DNA of 64,000 bases, from the NCBI GenBank assembly GCA_030704615.1, contig CM060732.1, forward strand, positions 53,117,053-53,181,052, written 5' to 3'. Below are positions 57,744 through 64,000 of this stretch, piece by piece. A program made the translations under genes and the position numbers. This stretch comes from Takakia lepidozioides. Its lineage: Eukaryota > Streptophyta > Takakiopsida > Takakiales > Takakiaceae. The stretch's first letter is position 1; every line of letters starts with the position of its first letter. Under the pieces are notes generated by a model. The model ran no database searches. It was not told the origin of the DNA and saw only the letters and a list, made by a program, of their open reading frames with translations.

Positions 57744-58015
57744 CGATCAAGCTCGGCCTTCTCTTCAGGGCTGATATCAAGCTGATCAAGGTCCAGAACT
57801 GAATATTTCTTGCTAACAATCGGAGCCTGCGTTAGCTGCTCATAAAGGGCTGGGATTTGAGCCACAGGTGTACCAACACGAAGGCAAGCAGCGTGGGCCG
57901 CCAGTAGGTCTGGATATAAAGGTGTGCCACAATCATTGCTGTCTGTTTTGCATTTTCACATTCTACGTTTTGCCTCTGTACATTGTCCCAGTAAGTCTGC
58001 ATAATCACTCACCCG
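57744..58015 (-). pseudogene. inverted second copy of the KNOX1 exon
   Basis: On the minus strand this encodes PLYPDLLAAHAACLRVGTPV, then KKYSVLDLDQLDISPEEKAE and LD, clearly homologous to 56571-56755. Non-coding homology extends upstream through the acceptor (TATGCAGA.TTACTGGGACAATG). It also lacks one base at the AHPLY position, as the plus copy does, so both descend from the same altered sequence. It breaks off after AELDR. Confidence 0.8.
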
Positions 58016-59784
58016 AAGGCGCCTGTGAGGAATATCTGTATACCATATAATACTCTCCGACCCTCAGGTACCTGTCCTCGACAATTTGTCCCAAGTCGGT
58101 CCTTCCTCGGGTCCTTAGGAGGTCCTTCGCGCTCTAGTAGCTAGTACTGGCGTAGCTCCATCCTTCCTTACTGGTGCAAAGTACCCGCTGATCCATGGAC
58201 GAGAATCTCCAATGTTCCTCCCGCAGCAGTTCCCTGTAAAAGCTTTTGCATCACTGTTAACGCAGATCAAGGGACGCTAGCCCCTCCTCAATCCCTGCAG
58301 GCAAACCTTCACCTCAGTCATCAACATAATCTTGAACAAACTAGAAAATCGAGAGAGAGGAGGAGTGACTACACTACACTTGTGCTTTGCTTCTCTCTCT
58401 CCCGCCCTCGCTCTCTCTCACCCGGCCATACATCCGTTGCCATCCCTGCGCCTGCTGCCCCTTCGTCTTCAGACGGTACTGAATACTTCTGACGGTACTT
58501 TCGCCGGATTCCGGCAGCCTGGGCTCCTCCGGCGGGGCCCTTGTCAAATCCTCCCCACCCCGCTATGCTACTAGTTCCACCTTTGCATTTTGCACCCATT
58601 CTTGAGCTTTTCGTTTTTTGTTTTTTAAAGGAAAAAAAAGAAAAAAGAAAAGAAAAAGAAAACGGGAACAGAGCCATTCTTTTTACAGAATATTGTTCAA
58701 TGCTTGTTAGATACCTATATCATTATGTATATTTTATTTGATCCCTGAAGTTGACAGTTAACCTGACATCAGCATCCAGACTGTCCTTCTTTTTAATATC
58801 TCTAACGGGTTCCCTGGGTGTCTTGTCAGCTTTGAAGTTGCCTCTCTGCCTTAAGTTTGTGGCACATAAGTCCAGATGTGCCTCGCTGTATGATGGTAAA
58901 TCCCTTGTGTATTTGGAGCCACTCTCGCTCGCATTTACTTTGATCTAATTATTCAAGGCCGGAAAATGCGGGAAATGTTGGTCTTAGCAATATGCAGATG
59001 TTCTTGAAGACATGCGTGCGGCCTTGCTCAACGCCTTTGATGGAACTTGGGCCCTTCGAGGCATCCCCTGCACCAGAGCTGGAGATAGTCCCTGCTGGGT
59101 CAATAGACCACCTGATGGCTGGAGACTCACCTAGCCCGCGGCCCTCCCTGGCAAGCAAGGACAATTTGAAAGAAATCAACTGGAAGCACCGCAAAAACGG
59201 ACCCTCTAAAGTCAATCTAAAGTCAAGGCTCATCTCAACTTCGAGCAGCAAGTTTGTAGAAAGCGTTAGTTAGTTCACTGTCTCTCTCGGACACTCAGGC
59301 TAGTTGGCTTTTGGTAGTTTAGATGCAACTCTTGGACCTTCGGCTTAATCTGTCTCGCTTTAGGCTTAGCTTGGCTGCAGACCGAGTGCAGACCCTTTCT
59401 TCTGCTGGCTAGGCCCAGCAAATGATTCAGAACATTTGTTTATCTTTCTGCTGCTGGCAGATGTTCTTTCTGGTTCAGGCAGACCTTGTGGTCTGACTTA
59501 AGATTACTCACTTCTTTGAGGCAGATTTTCTTAGCTTGCTGTCATCCAAGAGAGTGAATCTCTGCCCTTTCTAGAGCTGAATCCCCCTGGGTGGACGGGT
59601 CTGGGTGTTACCCAATCACTCTCTGATGTAAGCCTTTACTAATGGCCTCCTCTCATGGTTATTTTTTCCATGAGTTCTTAATATGACTTAAAGGGCTTCC
59701 TCCCCTTTCCTTTAAAAAAAAATTCATTCAAAAAACAAATTAACCACCCTAAGAAGAACCCGGGGAAACAGCTTTCTTTTTAGT
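58016..59784. other. intergenic; one weak ORF at 58992-59273
   Basis: 58330-58740 holds CT-rich and A-rich low-complexity runs (58380-58425, 58620-58665). The 93-codon plus frame 58992-59273 (MQMFLKTCVRPCSTPLMELG, end ISTSSSKFVESVS) has plausible composition but no known domain. 59380-59520 contains several GCAGACC words like those in the 3.8-7-kb island. Confidence 0.35.
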
Positions 59785-59840
59785 TGTGAAGGATTTGAGC
59801 CCGGGATCACATACTAATCTCATCCAACTAGGCTACCTAC
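59785..59840 (-). mobile_element. tRNA-derived SINE-like fragment
   Basis: Minus strand: GGTAGCCTAGTTGGATGAG (A box, about 59819-59837) and GGGCTCAAATCC (B box, about 59791-59802). The intervening sequence is shorter than in a normal tRNA, so this is a degraded tRNA-type promoter. Confidence 0.5.
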
Positions 59841-60575
59841 AAATGTGATAAAATTGTAATGTCTTACAAATATCTCTAGAGTATCTTTCCATGAGCCCTG
59901 TCCATTTCCGCGGACCACTAGTAGTTTGTGCAAACCCAACCACCAAAACAAACATACATTAAAAAAACCAAGTGCAGGAAGCCCAAAGCAAAACCTGATG
60001 AGCAGGTTTGTGGCTGGACCCACCATTTGCTTTTTACCTTCCCTGCCTGCCCCTGCCCTTAGACATGACCTGCGGGCTTGTATGAGAAGAAACCATTTAT
60101 AGCCATGTCCAACAAGGAAAAAATGATTTTAGATTATGCATGTCCCTTGGGCAACAAAAATCTTTGTTTCCTCATAAGTCCGGCCGGTGTGCTTTTAATG
60201 TGTTTTCATATTGAGGTGTCCGGCCCCTAGGTCATGTCCTCCTTGACATAACCACCCAATGCTAGTTAGCACCACAAGTCCTTTGGTTGGTATCCTTGAA
60301 TAATATGAGGATGCCTATGCAGCTTGTCTTATTTTTTTGTACTTGGCCTCTTTTTCTAAGGTTCTTGCTACATGTAAGTGTGCCATCCTTATCACTGGAT
60401 AACATTCTAGCCAGATTTGAACCCAGGTTTCATGGGCAATGAATTGCCTGCAATTTTAAAGTCGTTCCATAAGGGTAGGATAGGTTAGAGTATTTTAGTG
60501 GTGCATCCCAATCAAGCAACCCATCCCTTGGAGTGGAAAAAATCTGTTCCTTACCTTTCGGTGACGAATAATATT
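59841..60575. other. intergenic, no gene
   Basis: A further B-box-like GGGTTCAAATCTGG on the minus strand at about 60412-60425 may mark another SINE scrap. Otherwise nothing recognised. Confidence 0.35.
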
Positions 60576-60579
60576 TGTG

Positions 60580-60760
60580 GTGCCCATTATGTGGTTTGTT
60601 TTTGGGGCCTACTGGGAGTGTCATGGAATCTGGGTCCTGGTGCATGATGTTAGCAAGGACGATTGGGATGGTCTCCTTTGCCCCTCATGTTTTGAAGGGC
60701 CCATTCTGCGGTTTGTTTTTGGGGCCTAATGGGAGTGTTATGGAATCTGGGTCCTGCCGT
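60580..60760 (+). repeat. two-copy tandem duplication, ~118-bp period
   Basis: GCGGTTTGTTTTTGGGGCCT...GGGAGTGT.ATGGAATC and TGGGTCCTG appear at about 60585-60640 and 60703-60757 with a few differences, immediately outside the hAT end at 60801. Confidence 0.85.
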
Positions 60761-60830
60761 GTGAATAAATAAGTGCCTAAGTTGATACTTGGGTTACTTC
60801 CAGTGTTGGGCGGTTACCCGCCTGGCCCCG

Positions 60831-61005
60831 GGTAACCGCCGGTTCCGGTTATGTGGAACCGGACCCGCCTGTGCAGAACCGGAACCAGAACTGGAACCGG
60901 AAATTGGGGATTGCGTGGGAACCGGAACCGGCGGTTCCAGCTACGACCACATGTGTGGGAACCGGGTTTGAGGACTCCAAAGCGGTTCCGGTTCCGGTTC
61001 CACCC
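60831..61005. repeat. CCGGTTCC / GGAACCGG subterminal cluster
   Basis: About twelve copies of GGAACCGG or its complement in 175 bp, in both orientations, with palindromic pairs such as GGGTAACCGCCGGTTCCGGTT. Such clusters usually bind the cognate hAT transposase. Confidence 0.85.
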
Positions 61006-61219
61006 ATGGGCTGTAGCCCTAAGTGTCTCTACAACTCATCCAGCTCGCTCTCTCTCGCATACATCTTGCTCGCTACTCCAGTCCAGGTAAGGTTTGTGTT
61101 CCATGTCTCCATCTTCTACTTTATTGTTTGATTTCTCTCTCGCTCTCATTTCATCTCCATCTCCATTCTCTTTCCCTCTTAGGTTGATTGATTTAATGTG
61201 TTGTTTGTTTCTTTTCTTC

Positions 61220-62930
61220 TCAGTTTATCGCACAAGATGGGGCTGATCTCTCTTCTGCTGTTGTGGCAGGTGGTGGACACAAAGGGAGGGAGTGTGAGCA
61301 GGAGGGCCCCGCCCACCAGCCGTCGCTTCGCTTGTTGTTGGTGAACATCCACCATGTTCTTGTTTTTTTTTAATTTTTTGGTTTAGCGGAGCTAATGGGC
61401 CCCATGCTCTTGTATTGTGGTAAGTGGCGCATTGGAGGGAGGAAGTGCCAGCAGGAGGCCCCGCGCAACCAGCCCCGTCGTCAACCAGCCCCTTGTAGGT
61501 AAGCATCCACCACTTTTGGTTATTTTACTGTTTTTAGCTTTAGTTCACCGTGAAGCTAATCAGCTTCCTCCTTTTCTGCTATGGCATGTGGTGCAAGAGG
61601 TAGGGAGGACGAGTAAGGAGGGCCCACCTGCAACCGGGCCCCTTGGTCCATGGTAATCATTGCTCATCATTTTATTTTATTTTTCTTTATTTTTCTTTTT
61701 TTCCTGTTTTCTTTGATGATATACCAAGGGGTTGATAGCCCCTTGCTCCACTATGGTAGATTTTACATTGGAGGGAGCACAAGCAAAGAGGGGCCCACCA
61801 ACCAGCCCACATTACCCACTGGTAAGTATCTTCCCTTTCTTTAAATTTTTTTAATTCTTGATACAATTGGGGGTTGATAAGATAGCCCCTGTGGCTTCTG
61901 TTATAGCAGATTCTGCATGAGAGGGAGGGAGCCCAAAGTAGGGAGGGACCTACCAACCAGCCACCTTTACCCGCTTGTAACTCCCTTTCATTGAGCTTTA
62001 TTTTTTTAGTTGTTTAAATTTTTGTTAAAAGAGGGGCTGATTAGCCCATTGCTCTTGCGCTACGGCTGATCGTGCATGGGAGGGAAAGGAGGGCAAGTAG
62101 GAAGGTTGGCCAACCAGCCCCTCTTGCACCGCACATGTAAGCATTCCCCTTCATTTTTTTCCCCATAAAATTGGTATAGCAAGGGCTGATTAGCCGTTGC
62201 TAATGCAGATCACACACAAGAAGGACGTCCAGTGCAAGTAAAAAAGCACGTCAACCAGCCCCTCTCATCTTGTAGTAAGCCCCCACCCTTTATCTTAGTT
62301 TTTTAATGTTATTATTTCCAATGTGTGGTACAACAAAAGGCTGATTCGCCCTTCCTCATAGTGATATGTTGCACTCGGGAAGGGAGCAGAAATAGGAGGC
62401 CTCTTGACCCGCCAACCAGCCCCCATTACCCGCGTGTACTTCCCCTTCATTGTTCTTTATTTTCTTAATTATTTTAAGTTTGTGATATAAGAGGAGCTGA
62501 TTAGCCCCTTGCTCTTTTGCTATTGTAGATCGTGCATGGGAGGGAAAGAGGGCAAGTAGGGAGGCCTGCCAACCAGCCCCCGTTCCACCACACATGTAAG
62601 CATGCCCCTAATTCAATGTTGCATATTTTTTTTTCCTAGAAAATTGGCATAGCAAGGGGCTGATCAGCCCCCTACTCTGTTGCTATGTAGATCACACACA
62701 AGAAGGAGGAGTGCGAGTTTAGAGCCCGCTAACCAGCCCCCTAATCCTATGGTAAGCCCCCACCCTTTAATAGCTTAGTTTTTTATTTTATTTTTTCCAA
62801 TGTGTGGTACAACAGAGGGATGATTTGCTCCTCCTCTCAAAGTGAAAGTTTGAACTCGGAAAGGGGAGCACAAATATCAAGAAGGCTTGACAGCCAGCCC
62901 CTACCTCTTGTGGACAATCACCCCACTTTA
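61220..62930 (+). repeat. ~155-bp tandem array with three-unit higher-order period
   Basis: About eleven units, each with a GGGGCTGATTAGCCCC dyad, a GTAGATC.TGCATGGGAGGG stretch and a CCAACCAGCCCC block, then a T-rich spacer. Units starting near 62030, 62180 and 62330 match those near 62490, 62645 and 62810 respectively better than they match each other, giving a ~460-bp higher-order repeat. Confidence 0.8.
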
Positions 62931-63350
62931 AAGCTTCATAATTTTTAGTTATAACTCTTCATGTTGTGGTACAACAAGGACTTATTTATATGTGGTGGGG
63001 GCATTGCAGATCATCTCCCAAGGCATGAAGTAGCCAAGCTGACCACTGAAGCATAAGACTGGTCCACCCCCAACTTGCTAGGTAGTTTTTGTAATTTGAA
63101 AATGTAAATGTACATGTACTAGATAAAAAAATAACGTAGATCTAAATGTAGGCCATGTATGTAACATTCAGCTCAATATGAAATAATAAATTGAGCAGTG
63201 CGGTGTCTCTCCCCACACTTTCGTTTTGGCCAGCCATATACCATTCCAAACTTTTGTAAATATATGAGTTGTGCACAATTATTAAATGCCTTTTGGATTC
63301 TTTGTTTGCATTGTTTTTACACATGAGTTGTTCCACAAGCTTTTTATGGC
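62931..63350. other. spacer between array and transposase
   Basis: AT-rich; probably promoter or intron of the hAT transposase. Includes one last diverged array unit (62960-63085). Confidence 0.4.
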
Positions 63351-64000
63351 ATGGAGCCCAATATTTTCGATGAACTAGAAAGGGAAGTTGTTCCTGATGT
63401 CAATGTTGATAATGAGTGAGCTTTGGTGGAGTGCCATGTTGCGGAGGATGCTCATCATGCAGCCTCATTTATATCAGCTCATCAAGCCTCGGCTGCAATG
63501 TCATCTTCCACAGTTTCGCCATCACACACGGTGTTGGATGTGGAGGCGCAGCTCCCAGTACTTGAAAAACAACGGGATTTTTAGAAGCCCCACAATCGCA
63601 CTGCTTCGACATGGGCATTCTATGCAACAAAAGACTCTGCTCCAGTGGACATAACAAATCCACAACAAATGAGGTGTGTTCTATGTCATCTTGTTGGTGT
63701 CACTCCTGCAAGCAAGAAGGGCATTGTGACCTATAATAAAACCAATGGTATCTCTGCCCTTCGAAAGCATGTGGATCAAGAACATGACATTGTTTTGCGT
63801 AGGTAGATTGAGAGGGAAAATGAAGGACCTGAGAAGGCCCGTAGGCCAGCAAAAAAGAGGTCCGGCCCCACTCCTGGAAACATAGCTTCTTTTTTTGGGA
63901 GCTCCACTCCATACAACCAAAATGATGATCAACAGAAGCAGTTCAATGATGATTTAGTCTTGTTCATTGCAAAGGAGTTGGTTCCATTGTCTTTGGTAGA
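63351..64000 (+). pseudogene. hAT transposase N-terminus with BED zinc finger, three stops
   Basis: From ATG 63351 a single frame gives MEPNIFDELEREVVPDVNVD, a Cys/His finger (MRCVLCHL ... GISALRKHVDQEH, C-x2-C then H-x4-H) at 63670-63780, a basic PAKKRSGPTPGNIASFF linker, and FNDDLVLFIAKELVPLSLV, the start of the hAT body. It is interrupted by TGA at 63417, TAG at 63582 and TAG at 63804, all in frame, so it cannot make full-length transposase. The BED finger binds transposon ends in the family. Truncated by the window edge. Confidence 0.8.

Larger units (their letters stand above)
60801..64000 (+). mobile_element. hAT-superfamily transposon, left part (continues beyond the window)
   Basis: Begins with CAGTGTTGGGCGGTTACC, a hAT-like terminal sequence, followed by CCGGTTCC-rich subterminal DNA (60831-61005), a long tandem array (61220-62930) and a BED-finger transposase N-terminus (63351 on). 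The order TIR, subterminal motif clusters, then transposase is typical of hAT elements. The right end, the catalytic core and the dimerisation domain are outside the window, so the 8-bp target duplication cannot be checked. Confidence 0.75.

Overview
The window is nuclear DNA of a land plant. Genes are split by many short GT-AG introns, several proteins carry plastid-type leaders, and the recognisable families are plant ones (Pumilio/PUF, plastid YrdC-domain protein, KNOX, metacaspase, PPR). Most of the remaining sequence is transposon debris. The mixture of mobile elements (a TTAA/CCC piggyBac-like element, a DDE integrase linked to a HECT gene, hAT, Ty1/copia and Ty3/gypsy scraps, tRNA-derived SINE-like pieces) suggests a repeat-rich, possibly seed-free plant (fern, lycophyte or bryophyte). 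That placement is inference; no single feature proves it.

Layout. 1-1.8 kb: retroelement fragments and a non-autonomous piggyBac-like element. 3.8-7.8 kb: an island saturated with CAGACC/GGTCTG motifs that overlaps unrecognised minus-strand coding-like segments. 10.6-17 kb: a complete ten-exon Pumilio gene on the minus strand. 18.6-19.8 kb: a short element with long terminal inverted repeats (TIRs) made of AATTCAATTGAATT palindromes. 20.1-24 kb and 25.5-27.9 kb: members of a modular repeat family, one copy folded into a 2.8-kb inverted repeat, with an unrecognised mobile-element-type ORF between them. 28.9-34.0 kb: a complete nine-exon plastid YrdC-domain gene (minus). 35.6-38.8 kb: a plus-strand gene for a plastid protein with a twin-arginine-like leader, exons partly resolved. 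39.5 kb: a frameshifted metacaspase relic.

42.2-55.1 kb is the most interesting part. A 12.87-kb interval is bounded by inverted copies of the same long TIR. Inside it are host-gene scraps (a plastid-protein-like exon and PPR pseudogenes), a plus-strand HECT-type ubiquitin-ligase gene flanked by direct ~97-bp tandem arrays, and a minus-strand integrase-type DDE transposase (D, D34E). The HECT and integrase genes converge. Both have lesions, so this copy is a well-preserved relic rather than an active element.

55.8-58 kb: KNOX1 and KNOX2 exons of a homeobox-family gene without a visible homeodomain, plus an inverted second copy of the KNOX1 exon. 60.8 kb to the end: the left part of a hAT transposon with a TIR-like end, a CCGGTT-rich subterminal region, a long higher-order tandem array, and a transposase N-terminus (BED finger) broken by three stops.

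Exon models were built by eye from splice sites, reading frame and family memory. No alignment or database search was run. Coordinates of repeats are approximate to a few bases.
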